From JAIRVZ01 sp031553415 (lineage in GTDB: Bacteria; Bacteroidota; Bacteroidia; Bacteroidales; Azobacteroidaceae): a stretch of 64,000 nt of DNA. Below, piece by piece: positions 50,818 to 59,641 of this stretch. How positions within the stretch are numbered: position 1 is the stretch's first letter; every line of letters starts with the position of its first letter. A program made the position numbers and the translations under genes. The stretch spans positions 1-64,000 of the forward strand of contig JAVBLO010000032.1 in the NCBI GenBank assembly GCA_031553415.1, given 5' to 3'. The notes below the pieces were generated by a model. It was not told the origin of the DNA and made no database searches. It saw only the letters and a program-made list of their open reading frames with translations.

Positions 50818-52674
50818 ATGATTCTAAAAAAAATCTCATTTCTACTTGCCTTTTGGGTGTTGCTAAATCTTTCTGTTTATGCTGTTGAAATCTATCCGAC
50901 CAACTGGTGGACAGGAATGAAGTACAACCAAATCCAGTTGATGATTTATGCTCCGGATAATTCGAACTTCAGTAAGGAAGACGTTGTTATAAACTACCCG
51001 GGAGTTGAACTGATTAAGAAAAATACTTTTGAAAATGGAAAGTATATTATTTTGGACTTAAAGATTCGTGAGAGTGCCAAGCCTGGAATCGTCCAAATTA
51101 ATTTTGAAAAATCGAAGCAAAAACCACTTCAATGGGAACTGAAAGAACGGAGAAAAGGTAATGGTTCTCAATTCGCACAAGGTGTAACATCCTCTGATTT
51201 CATATATTTATTGATGCCCGATCGTTTCAGTAACGGAGATTATTCCAATGATAAGATCTCAGGAATGAAAGACCAATCTCTCAATCGTGATTCTATTTAT
51301 GACCGTCATGGAGGAGATTTACAAGGTGTAATCAATCATCTGGATTATTTACAAAGCCTGGGTATTACTTCTTTATGGATGACTCCTGTTATTGAGAATG
51401 ATATGCCAAACCGTACTGAGCATGGTTATGCTTTTACCAATCACTATAAGATAGACCCTCGCCTTGGAGGAGAAAAAGCTTATCTGGCCCTTTCTGATTC
51501 ACTTCATGCAAGGGGAATGAAACTCATCCAGGATGCTGTCTATAACCATATTGGTTTTTACAATTTTTTAGTTCAAGATGGCCCTTCAAAAGATTGGTTA
51601 CATCAATTTCCTGAATATACACAAACCAACTACCGGGATCAACTTTATTTTGATCCTTATGCAGCGCCTTCTGAAAAGAAAGTATTAACTGATGGTTGGT
51701 TTACACAAATGATGCCCGATATGAACCAGGAAAATCCTTTTGTTGCTAACTTCCTGATACAACATGCTATCTGGAGCGTGGAAAAATTTGGAGTGGATGG
51801 TTGGCGTATAGATACCTATATTTACAATAATTTGGAATTTATGAATCGTTGCAACAAGGCATTAACGGATGAATATCCTAATATAACCATGTTCGGCGAA
51901 ACTTGGGTACACGGAACAGCCAATCAAGCTTATTTTGCTCAGAATATATTTGAGATTCCATTCAAAAGCAATTTACAGGGTGTTACCGATTTCCAAACAT
52001 TGTTTTATGGAATTCTTCCTGCAGTGAATGAAAAGACAGGCTGGACTGATGGTGTTAATAAATTATATACCACATTGAGTAATGATTTTTTGTACACAAA
52101 TCCGACCAGGAATGTAATTATGCTGGATAATCATGATCTAAGCAGGTTTTTTTCTGTTGTTAATGAAGATGTTGATAAATTAAAAATTGCATTGGCCTGG
52201 TTAATGACCTGTCGTGGCATCCCTCAGATGTATTATGGAACGGAAGTCCTGATGCCGGGCATAACCCAGCCTCATGATGGTTTTGTACGAAAAGATTTTC
52301 CCGGAGGCTGGAAAAATGATAAAAAAAGCGGATTTACGGGTGAAGGACTTTCCAAAGAAGAAAAAGATTTTCAAAGTTATGTGAAGAAATTAGGTCAGTT
52401 CAGGTTACAATCTTCTGCCTTGAAAACCGGAAAAATGATGCAATACATACCTAAAAATGGTGTTTATACCTATTTCCGTTATGATGATGCCCAAACTGTC
52501 ATGTGTGTAATGAACCCTCAGGAAATGGATGGAAAGATAATAATCAACGATTATCCTGAAATGATAAACTCTTTCTCGAAAGCAAAAAATATTATAACCG
52601 GTGAGGTTATTTCAATTGAAAAATTAAACAATATACCTCCTAAAACGATGTATATATTTGAATTACAACCCTAA
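50818..52674 (+). CDS. susA: SusA-like GH13 neopullulanase / cyclomaltodextrinase
   Basis: A 618-residue periplasmic GH13 enzyme with signal peptide (about 1-22), an N-terminal Ig-like domain (VEIYPTNWWTGMKYNQIQLMIYA), and the barrel from about residue 125 (FIYLLMPDRFSNGD). The triad is canonical: Asp332 (GWRID), Glu361 (FGETW) and Asp440 (DNHD). The pattern is that of SusA-type neopullulanases, which cut imported maltodextrins in the periplasm. No T9SS tail and no lipobox. It closes the starch locus and is convergent with porQ. Confidence 0.9.
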   Translation: MILKKISFLLAFWVLLNLSVYAVEIYPTNWWTGMKYNQIQLMIYAPDNSNFSKEDVVINYPGVELIKKNTFENGKYIILDLKIRESAKPGIVQINFEKSKQKPLQWELKERRKGNGSQFAQGVTSSDFIYLLMPDRFSNGDYSNDKISGMKDQSLNRDSIYDRHGGDLQGVINHLDYLQSLGITSLWMTPVIENDMPNRTEHGYAFTNHYKIDPRLGGEKAYLALSDSLHARGMKLIQDAVYNHIGFYNFLVQDGPSKDWLHQFPEYTQTNYRDQLYFDPYAAPSEKKVLTDGWFTQMMPDMNQENPFVANFLIQHAIWSVEKFGVDGWRIDTYIYNNLEFMNRCNKALTDEYPNITMFGETWVHGTANQAYFAQNIFEIPFKSNLQGVTDFQTLFYGILPAVNEKTGWTDGVNKLYTTLSNDFLYTNPTRNVIMLDNHDLSRFFSVVNEDVDKLKIALAWLMTCRGIPQMYYGTEVLMPGITQPHDGFVRKDFPGGWKNDKKSGFTGEGLSKEEKDFQSYVKKLGQFRLQSSALKTGKMMQYIPKNGVYTYFRYDDAQTVMCVMNPQEMDGKIIINDYPEMINSFSKAKNIITGEVISIEKLNNIPPKTMYIFELQP

Positions 52675-52747
52675 GGCGGCAGCAAATTATTTGCAGTTAC
52701 CTATGGTCCATTACGCTCCAAGTCCCCTTTAGGGGATTAGGGGTGTT
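52675..52747. other. Convergent intergenic segment with weak hairpin
   Basis: Between the SusA-like gene and porQ there is a short TCCCC/GGGGA hairpin (52723-52736) next to another GGGG run, and a small GCAAA/TTTGC palindrome (52682-52694). It may serve as a bidirectional terminator, but no U-run is convincing. Confidence 0.35.
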
Positions 52748-53734
52748 TTATTGTCCGAAGAAATTAGTCAAGCTAATCATAAAAGAAGTTGCAGAAGGGT
52801 GGTATTTTGCTACGGCAGCGCTGACTTCGAAAGATTTAACCCGGATTCCGGCGCCACCGGAAAATCCACCCATTTTATTGCCTTCATCCAGACTCATATC
52901 AGTTCCAGTTTTGACATTATAGCCTATAGCAAGCCAAAGGTTATCAGACGGGATGAGATCAATGGCAAAAACAAAATGTTTGATGAAGTTCTTCATGAAA
53001 GAATCTTTTTCACCTTTTAAGTTATAAGATTTCCAATTATTCAGCTGATTGGCAGTTACGGAAAACCTGATAGGAGCATGGGCCAAACGTTTGGTCATTC
53101 CAAACTGTATATCCCAGGGCATCGGGGAACGTTCTTCAATATATGCAGTGAGTTGTCCTCCAAGATTTTTTGCGGTCAAACCCAATGAAAAATCATTGTC
53201 GCTGTTGTAGTAAGTTAATCCTAAATCAACACCTAACCCGATAGATGTATATTCACCAAATGAAGAATAAATAAATTTTCCGGTAACACCTCCGCGTATC
53301 CGGTCAGTTATATCATGTGCATAAAATGCATTAATTCCAATATCTTTTATGCTCAGGTCTCCTACAATGAGATTTTCTATTGTAGTTTCTTTGATATTCC
53401 CATAGTTGAGATAGTTAATTCCGGCTCCCCAGGCACCCCTTTCTCCTGCGGCTTTTGTGAAAATAACACTTGCTGCATTTACATCTGCAATATACATGAG
53501 GTAATTGACATTCAATCCCATATCCATTTCAGGTCCCAGAAAACCCGGATTTTGAAACACTAAAGATGGGTCGTTTTCTATTACGGAAATATTTGTTCCA
53601 CCCATGGCGCTTGCCCGTGCAGAATAAGGCAACTTCAAAAAATCAAAAGCTGATTTTCCTTCCTGTGCTGATAAATTGTCCGGAAATAAAATTGTTAAAA
53701 GAAGAACAAGTGAAATATATAATATTTTTTTCAT
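52748..53734 (-). CDS. porQ: Type IX secretion system protein PorQ
   Basis: An outer-membrane beta-barrel protein of the PorV/PorQ (FadL-like) group; PorQ contributes to attachment of type IX cargo at the surface. The 328-residue protein has a signal peptide (about 1-23), then the family opening FDFLKLPYSARASAMGGTN and DPSLVFQNPGFLG, with alternating barrel strands to the C-terminal Phe-rich end. It lies directly next to a locus whose enzymes carry T9SS-type tails. Transcribed alone from a TAnnTTTG promoter. PorQ rather than PorV is chosen from the N-terminal motif and length. Confidence 0.82.
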   Translation of the reverse strand: MKKILYISLVLLLTILFPDNLSAQEGKSAFDFLKLPYSARASAMGGTNISVIENDPSLVFQNPGFLGPEMDMGLNVNYLMYIADVNAASVIFTKAAGERGAWGAGINYLNYGNIKETTIENLIVGDLSIKDIGINAFYAHDITDRIRGGVTGKFIYSSFGEYTSIGLGVDLGLTYYNSDNDFSLGLTAKNLGGQLTAYIEERSPMPWDIQFGMTKRLAHAPIRFSVTANQLNNWKSYNLKGEKDSFMKNFIKHFVFAIDLIPSDNLWLAIGYNVKTGTDMSLDEGNKMGGFSGGAGIRVKSFEVSAAVAKYHPSATSFMISLTNFFGQ

Positions 53735-53756
53735 CCAATGAAAAATAAAATTCCCA

Positions 53757-53764
53757 CAAATATA
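53757..53764 (-). promoter_or_regulatory. Promoter -7 box for porQ
   Basis: The minus strand reads TATATTTG, matching TAnnTTTG, 22 nt upstream of the ATG. Confidence 0.55.
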
Positions 53765-53871
53765 AAAATTAAACTTTTAAATATACTAACGTACAAATTG
53801 TCAAAAAGGTATATTTGAAGACTAAAATTTCATTGTTTTACCTGTACATTTCAGATTGCGCCATGATCAGC

Positions 53872-53902
53872 TTGTATAGTTAAAATAAAAAAACTACTTT
53901 TG
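53872..53902 (+). promoter_or_regulatory. Promoter of the polyprenyl synthase operon
   Basis: TTG (53872-53874), 20 nt, then TACTTTTG (53895-53902): both elements near consensus. Predicted leader about 42 nt. Confidence 0.65.
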
Positions 53903-53950
53903 CTGATAATTCACTACTTTTAATAAAAATACTTTAACAAATTGTTGCAC

Positions 53951-54937
53951 ATGGGTTGGAATATATTGTCTTTTAATGAAGCGCTTGATATTGTTAATTG
54001 CAAGGTGGATACAATAATATACCCTGAAAACCCTAAAAATTTATACAAACCTATTCACTATATACTTTCCCTCAAAGGAAAAAAAGTACGTCCTGTACTA
54101 ACATTGCTATCCTGTAATTTATACAAAGAAGATATCTCTGAAGCTTTGTCTCCGGCTCTTGCCTGGGAAATTTTCCATAACTTCACTTTAATGCATGATG
54201 ATTTAATGGATAAAGCTGAAGTAAGACGGGGGAAACCTGTTGTGTACAAAGTTTGGAACGAAAATACTGCGATTCTTTCGGGAGACGCTATGCTCATATT
54301 ATCATACCAGTATTTGGCCGATATTTCAGCTTCCCAATTAAAACCATTATTGGATTTATTTTCCAAAACAGCTATGGAAATTTGTGCCGGACAACAATAT
54401 GACATGGATTTTGAAAAACGATTGGATGTTTCTGTGGACGAATATATTGAAATGATCCGGTTAAAAACCGCTGTTTTATTGGGAGCAGCTTTAAAAACAG
54501 GCGCGATTATAGGAGGAGCTACTGCATCCGATGCTGAAAATCTATATAATTTTGGAGTCAATATTGGTTTGGCTTTCCAAATTAAAGACGATTTATTGGA
54601 TGTATACGGTAATCCGGATGTTTTCGGAAAACAGATAGGTGGAGATATCTTGTGTAATAAAAAAACATTTTTATTAATTAATGCATTAAATTATGCTACA
54701 GGAGCAAACAAAGATATTCTGTTACAACTGATTTCATCAGATGATATTGATTCGGAAAATAAAATAAAAACAGTCACTAATATTTTCAATAGCTTAAATA
54801 TAAAGGAAATTGCCGAAAAAAAAATGAATGAGTTTTATGAAAAAGCATTGAATTCATTGCATTCGGTTCAATTAGAAGAATGGAAAAAATCAACACTAAT
54901 TGATTTTGCGGGAGAGTTAATGAATAGGGAATATTGA
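53951..54937 (+). CDS. Polyprenyl diphosphate synthase
   Basis: Condenses isopentenyl diphosphate units into a long prenyl chain, probably for menaquinone. The 328-residue trans-prenyltransferase has the first Asp-rich motif HDDLMD, preceded by the FTLM segment, and the second as KDDLLD, plus GKKVRPVL near the N-terminus. The ATG at 53951 is used; a TTG nine bases upstream is possible but unneeded. It heads a plus-strand run with a hypothetical gene (16-base gap) and tatD. Chain length cannot be read from the sequence with confidence. Confidence 0.9.
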   Translation: MGWNILSFNEALDIVNCKVDTIIYPENPKNLYKPIHYILSLKGKKVRPVLTLLSCNLYKEDISEALSPALAWEIFHNFTLMHDDLMDKAEVRRGKPVVYKVWNENTAILSGDAMLILSYQYLADISASQLKPLLDLFSKTAMEICAGQQYDMDFEKRLDVSVDEYIEMIRLKTAVLLGAALKTGAIIGGATASDAENLYNFGVNIGLAFQIKDDLLDVYGNPDVFGKQIGGDILCNKKTFLLINALNYATGANKDILLQLISSDDIDSENKIKTVTNIFNSLNIKEIAEKKMNEFYEKALNSLHSVQLEEWKKSTLIDFAGELMNREY

Positions 54938-54953
54938 AAAACACTACAGTAGT

Positions 54954-55649
54954 ATGCCGTACCGCAGATTGCCTAACACAGATGCTGCGCGCATCAAATC
55001 ATTAAAACGGGCATTGGAAGAAAACCGGTCGCTTCCATTTGCCGAAAGGATAATTTCTGTCGAAACAATGGAAATTGCCAATGTGTTCCTTCCTACTTTT
55101 GAAAATGCTCATGCTGAATATGAACGTGCATTTCAGGCCCAAATACGTTCAAATAAAGCCTTTCAGGAATTAATGAAAAATGCAAAACTTTATGTTTCCC
55201 ATTTTATTCAGGTACTGAATTTGTCTGTTATACGAAAAGAAATTAATGCCGAACTGAAAAATTTGTATGGGTTGGAATCAAATAGTTCTAATACACCGGA
55301 AATGTCGTCCGACAATTCTTTGTTAGAATGGGGAGAGAAAATTATTCAAGGTGAAAAATTACGCATGGGAAAGGGGGGCGCACCATTGTATAATCCGGCC
55401 ATTGCGAAAGTGCAAGTCCATTATGATATGTTCAAGACGGCATATTACCAGCAAAAAGTGCTGCAAAAAAACACTACAAGAGCATTAGCCAACCTATCAT
55501 CTTTAAGAATAAAAGCCGACGAAATCATATATGAGATATGGAACCAGGTTGAAAGTCATTATGCTGATATGGAAATCGAAAAACGATTGAAAAATTGCAT
55601 AAAATACGGAGTTGTGTATTACTACCGGAGAGGTGAAAAAGTTTTATAA
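54954..55649 (+). CDS. Conserved hypothetical protein of Bacteroidales type
   Basis: I do not recognise a named domain. The 231-residue protein is soluble, helical and basic, with MPYRRLPNTDAARIKSLKRALE at the start up to residue 22 (only the first part is conserved by memory), several long amphipathic helices, and a C-terminal YGVVYYYRRGEKVL. No signal peptide. It lies between a polyprenyl synthase and tatD with 16- and 6-base gaps, so it belongs to that operon, but nothing in the sequence points to a reaction. Confidence 0.75.
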   Translation: MPYRRLPNTDAARIKSLKRALEENRSLPFAERIISVETMEIANVFLPTFENAHAEYERAFQAQIRSNKAFQELMKNAKLYVSHFIQVLNLSVIRKEINAELKNLYGLESNSSNTPEMSSDNSLLEWGEKIIQGEKLRMGKGGAPLYNPAIAKVQVHYDMFKTAYYQQKVLQKNTTRALANLSSLRIKADEIIYEIWNQVESHYADMEIEKRLKNCIKYGVVYYYRRGEKVL

Positions 55650-55655
55650 TACAAA

Positions 55656-56450
55656 ATGGAACTAATTGATACACATACTCATATATACCAAAACGACTTT
55701 AACGAAGATATTGTAGAAGTCATTGAAAGAGCGCAATCCAAAGGCATATATAAGTTTTTCTTACCTAATGTGGATGTTGAGTCTATCCCTCTTTTACATA
55801 ATTTATGCGACCGTTATCCTGATATTTGTTTTCCGATGATGGGATTGCATCCTACCAGTGTAAAAGAATTATATTCTGTAGATTTAATAAAAATAAAGAA
55901 TCAATTCAGATTAAAAAAATATATTGCTGTAGGAGAGATTGGAATTGATTTATATTGGGATAAAACTTTCCTCAAAGAACAAAAAATTGCTTTTGAAGAA
56001 CAACTCCGCTGGAGTATTGATTTTAATCTTCCTGTTGTTATTCACACAAGAGATGCTTTTCAGGAAGTGATAGAATCAATTGAAAGAGTCGGGGCAAATC
56101 AGCTCAGGGGAGTTTTTCATAGTTTCGGAGGAAGCAGGGAAGAATTGGAAAAAGTGTTGCTGCTTGATAATTTTATGATAGGGATAAATGGAGTGGTCAC
56201 TTACAAAAATTCCACATTAAAAAATTATTTGGCAATCTTTCCTTTAGAACGTATCGTTTTGGAGACTGATGCTCCCTATTTAGCGCCAGTTCCTTACCGT
56301 GGGAAAAGAAATGAGCCGGTTTATTTAATTAAAATAGCTGAAAAATTATCCGAGATTTATCAAGTTTCTATTGAAGATGTAGCAAAAATCACAACTCAAA
56401 ATGCTTTAAACTTATTTTTTAGCGGCGAATTTCATGAAACAAAAAAATAA
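55656..56450 (+). CDS. tatD: TatD family metal-dependent hydrolase
   Basis: A 264-residue amidohydrolase-fold phosphoesterase; TatD members show DNase or D-aminoacyl-tRNA-related activity. Metal ligands are visible: DTHTHIY at residues 4-10, the bridging Glu in GEIGIDLYWD, HTRDA, the HSFGGS His, and the final Asp in ETDAPYLAP. Normal length. Six bases separate it from the hypothetical gene upstream. The secDF gene follows after 73 bases containing its own promoter box. Confidence 0.9.
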   Translation: MELIDTHTHIYQNDFNEDIVEVIERAQSKGIYKFFLPNVDVESIPLLHNLCDRYPDICFPMMGLHPTSVKELYSVDLIKIKNQFRLKKYIAVGEIGIDLYWDKTFLKEQKIAFEEQLRWSIDFNLPVVIHTRDAFQEVIESIERVGANQLRGVFHSFGGSREELEKVLLLDNFMIGINGVVTYKNSTLKNYLAIFPLERIVLETDAPYLAPVPYRGKRNEPVYLIKIAEKLSEIYQVSIEDVAKITTQNALNLFFSGEFHETKK

Positions 56451-56454
56451 AATG

Positions 56455-56462
56455 TATATTTG
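56455..56462 (+). promoter_or_regulatory. Promoter -7 box for secDF
   Basis: TATATTTG matches TAnnTTTG, 61 nt before the secDF ATG. Confidence 0.5.
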
Positions 56463-56523
56463 CACGCTAAATTTGCATAATAGTAGAAAAATATATACAA
56501 TAAAAACTAAATAAATTATAAAA

Positions 56524-59505
56524 ATGCAAAACAAAGGATTTGTAAAAGTTTTAGCTGTAGCACTGACTTTGGTTTGTTTGTTTTATTTGTCATTTACGAT
56601 TGTGACAAATAAATACTACAAGCAAGCAAAAGAATATGCCGGCGACAATTTAATGAAAGAGAGTTTGTATCTGGACTCATTATCTACAGAAAAAATATGG
56701 TTAGGCTATACATTCAAACAATGTAGAGAGAAAGAAATTAACCTTGGTCTTGACTTAAAAGGAGGTATGAACGTTATTTTAGAGGTTGATGTTGCAGAAG
56801 TGCTGAGATCTCTATCCAATAACAATGCTGATCCTAATTTCAATAAAGCATTGGCCAACGCCAAAGCCCGTCGTTTAACAAGTTCAAAGGATTTCGTATC
56901 TGTTTTCTCTGAAGAGTATCATGCTATAGATCCGGGAGCAAGGCTCTCTGCTATTTTCAGCACTTTCGAATTAAAAGATAAAGTTACACCTCAAAGTTCT
57001 GACGCCCAGGTTGAACAAGTGTTAAGGACTGAAGTTAAAAGTGCAATAAACAATTCGTTTAACGTGCTTCGTTCCCGTATCGACCGTTTTGGAGTAGTTG
57101 CACCTAATATCCAATTACTGGAAACTGACGGACGTATACTTATTGAACTTCCAGGTATCAAAGAACCTGAACGTGTACGCAAATTGTTACAGGGAAGTGC
57201 TAATTTGGAATTCTGGGAAACATACGAACTTACTGAAATTTATCAGCCATTGATTGCAGCTAATGCGATTCTCAGAGATTTGAAAAAAGCTGAAATTCCG
57301 GTAGATACACTGGCAACTAAAACAGAAGTTGCTGAAGTGAAAAAAGACACTACAAAAACTGCAACGGATGATTTGTTAGCTGAAATTTCAAAAGATCAAC
57401 CTGCTGTAGATTCATTGCAAAATACAACTCAGGAAGAATGGGTGAAAAATAATCCTTTATTTGCAGTTTTGGCTATAAATCAGCAAAATAACCAGGTTGT
57501 TCCAGGCCCATGTGTGGGTAGAGCTATGGCAAAGGACACAGCAACAGTCAACTCATATCTGGCAATGCGTCAGGTAAGGGACTTATTCCCTCGTAATATC
57601 AAATTCTTATGGACAGTTAAAGCTATTGATACTAAAGAAACTGTTTACGAATTAGTTGCCATTAAAACAAACCGTGAAGGCAAAGCTCCGCTTGAAGGAG
57701 ATGTTATTACTGATGCCAAGGACGACTTTAGCCAATATACTAATTCATCAGAAGTTAGCATGGCTATGAATGCAGAAGGCGCTAAAAAGTGGGCGCGTTT
57801 AACAAAAGATAATATCGGCAGAAGTATTGCTATTGTGTTAGACAATTCAGTATATTCTTTCCCTCGTGTAAATGATGAAATTAAAGGAGGCCGCTCTTCA
57901 ATTACAGGACATTTCAGCGCTGAAGAAGCAAAAGACTTAGCCAATGTATTGAAATCCGGTAAGATGTCTGCACCTTCCCGTATCATACAAGAAGACGTTG
58001 TAGGTCCTTCATTGGGACAACAAGCCATCACCAGCGGATTTATTGCATTTGGTGTCGCACTTTTAGCCTTGATGATTTTCTTGATTATCATGTATGGAGT
58101 TAAGCCAGGACTGATCGCAAATGCTGCATTGTTACTGAACTTATTCTTTACTTTAGGTGTTTTAGCATCATTCCAAGCTGTATTAACACTTTCAGGTATT
58201 GCCGGTATCGTGTTGGCTTTGGCGATTGCGGTAGATGCGAACATCTTGATTAATGAACGTATCAAAGAAGAAATCAGGGGTGGAAAAACAGTTAAGAAAG
58301 CGGTTGAAGAAGGATACAAAAAAGCTTTCTCTGCTATCTTTGACTCCAATCTTACATCTGTTCTTACAGGTCTTATCCTTTTCTATTTTGGAACAGGCCC
58401 GATCAAGGGATTTGCTACAACTTTAATTATAGGTATTGCTGTTTCGTTCCTTACTGCGGTGTTCTTAACCCGTATTGCTTATGAAGGATTCATGGCTAAA
58501 GGAAAACTTCTGAATCTGACATTTACAACAAGTATTTCAAAAGACTTTTTGGTAAATACAAAATACAATTTCTTGAAATATAAAAAATCAATTTATATTT
58601 TTACTATTGTATTAACAGTTCTATGTTTAGGATTCTTGTTTGGAAGAGGTTTGAATCAAGGTATCGACTTTACTGGCGGACGTAATTATATTGTTCGTTT
58701 TGAACAACCAGTAAACACTGTTCAGGCACAACAAATGTTAGACCCATTTTTCCCGGAACATGTTCCAAGTGTAATTACTATTGGTTCACCTAATCAGGTG
58801 AGGATTTCAACCAATTATAAGATTGCTGATTCTTCTGACGGAATAGATGAAGAAATTACAAATAAATTTTATGAAGGATTAAAACCTTTATTAAAAGAAG
58901 GAACTACTTACCAACAATTTGTTTCGGACTATATATTGAGTTCTCAAAAAGTTGGACCAAGCATTGCGGATGACATGAAAACCGGTGCATATTGGGCTGT
59001 TATTTTTGCTGTATTAGGTATTGGCTTGTATATTTTGTTAAGATTCAGGGACTTATCTTATAGTGTGGGAACAATCGTTTCCTTAGTTCAGGATACAATC
59101 TTCATTCTGGGTATGTATGCTATATTCTGGGGTATATTACCATTCTCACTTGAAGTAGACCAAACATTTATAGCAGCTATACTAACAGCAATCGGATATT
59201 CTGTTAATGACAAGGTGGTTATCTTCGACCGGGTTCGTGAATATACTCACTTATATCCGAAACGTGATAAGTTTGAGTTGTTCAACGACTCTTTGAATTC
59301 TACATTAGACCGTTCAGTAAATACCAGTGTCAGTACATTGATAGTTTTGATTCTGATATTCATTTTCGGTGGTGACGCTATCCGTAGCTTCTCTTTCGCG
59401 ATGATTCTCGGAGTATTTATGGGAACACTTTCATCTATGTTCTGTGCTGCTCCGGTTGCTTTTGAAATTCAAAAGAGAAAACAAAACAAACAACTGCAGA
59501 AATAA
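56524..59505 (+). CDS. secDF: Fused protein translocase subunit SecDF
   Basis: Proton-driven accessory of the SecYEG translocon that pulls exported proteins to the outside of the inner membrane. The 993-residue protein fuses SecD (residues about 1-660) and SecF (about 680-990), the normal state in Bacteroidota. It has twelve predicted membrane helices and two large periplasmic domains. SecD shows LGLDLKGGMNV and VLALAIAVDANILINERIKEE; SecF shows GIDFTGGRNYIV and AIGYSVNDKVVIFDRVRE. A Lys/Thr/Asp-rich insert lies around 260-310. A terminator follows. Confidence 0.96.
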   Translation: MQNKGFVKVLAVALTLVCLFYLSFTIVTNKYYKQAKEYAGDNLMKESLYLDSLSTEKIWLGYTFKQCREKEINLGLDLKGGMNVILEVDVAEVLRSLSNNNADPNFNKALANAKARRLTSSKDFVSVFSEEYHAIDPGARLSAIFSTFELKDKVTPQSSDAQVEQVLRTEVKSAINNSFNVLRSRIDRFGVVAPNIQLLETDGRILIELPGIKEPERVRKLLQGSANLEFWETYELTEIYQPLIAANAILRDLKKAEIPVDTLATKTEVAEVKKDTTKTATDDLLAEISKDQPAVDSLQNTTQEEWVKNNPLFAVLAINQQNNQVVPGPCVGRAMAKDTATVNSYLAMRQVRDLFPRNIKFLWTVKAIDTKETVYELVAIKTNREGKAPLEGDVITDAKDDFSQYTNSSEVSMAMNAEGAKKWARLTKDNIGRSIAIVLDNSVYSFPRVNDEIKGGRSSITGHFSAEEAKDLANVLKSGKMSAPSRIIQEDVVGPSLGQQAITSGFIAFGVALLALMIFLIIMYGVKPGLIANAALLLNLFFTLGVLASFQAVLTLSGIAGIVLALAIAVDANILINERIKEEIRGGKTVKKAVEEGYKKAFSAIFDSNLTSVLTGLILFYFGTGPIKGFATTLIIGIAVSFLTAVFLTRIAYEGFMAKGKLLNLTFTTSISKDFLVNTKYNFLKYKKSIYIFTIVLTVLCLGFLFGRGLNQGIDFTGGRNYIVRFEQPVNTVQAQQMLDPFFPEHVPSVITIGSPNQVRISTNYKIADSSDGIDEEITNKFYEGLKPLLKEGTTYQQFVSDYILSSQKVGPSIADDMKTGAYWAVIFAVLGIGLYILLRFRDLSYSVGTIVSLVQDTIFILGMYAIFWGILPFSLEVDQTFIAAILTAIGYSVNDKVVIFDRVREYTHLYPKRDKFELFNDSLNSTLDRSVNTSVSTLIVLILIFIFGGDAIRSFSFAMILGVFMGTLSSMFCAAPVAFEIQKRKQNKQLQK

Positions 59506-59526
59506 GAGAAATATATTAAATCTGGT

Positions 59527-59562
59527 AAAAAGCCGTTTGTATTAAAAACAAACGGCTTTTTT
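59527..59562 (+). terminator. Terminator of secDF
   Basis: AAAAAGCCGTTTGT pairs fully with ACAAACGGCTTTTT around a 7-nt loop, ending in a T-run. Confidence 0.92.
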
Positions 59563-59606
59563 CATAATTAAACAATAGACCTATTTTTATTTTCTTAAGA
59601 AAATGA

Positions 59607-59614
59607 TACCTTTG
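59607..59614 (+). promoter_or_regulatory. Promoter -7 box for lysS
   Basis: TACCTTTG matches TAnnTTTG, 27 nt upstream of the lysS ATG. Confidence 0.55.
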
Positions 59615-59641
59615 CATGAAATTGGAAAAAAGACTAACTAA

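Noticed and set aside
57645..58349. Long antisense open frame inside secDF
   Set aside because: It lies wholly opposite a confidently assigned gene, has no family resemblance and no promoter.
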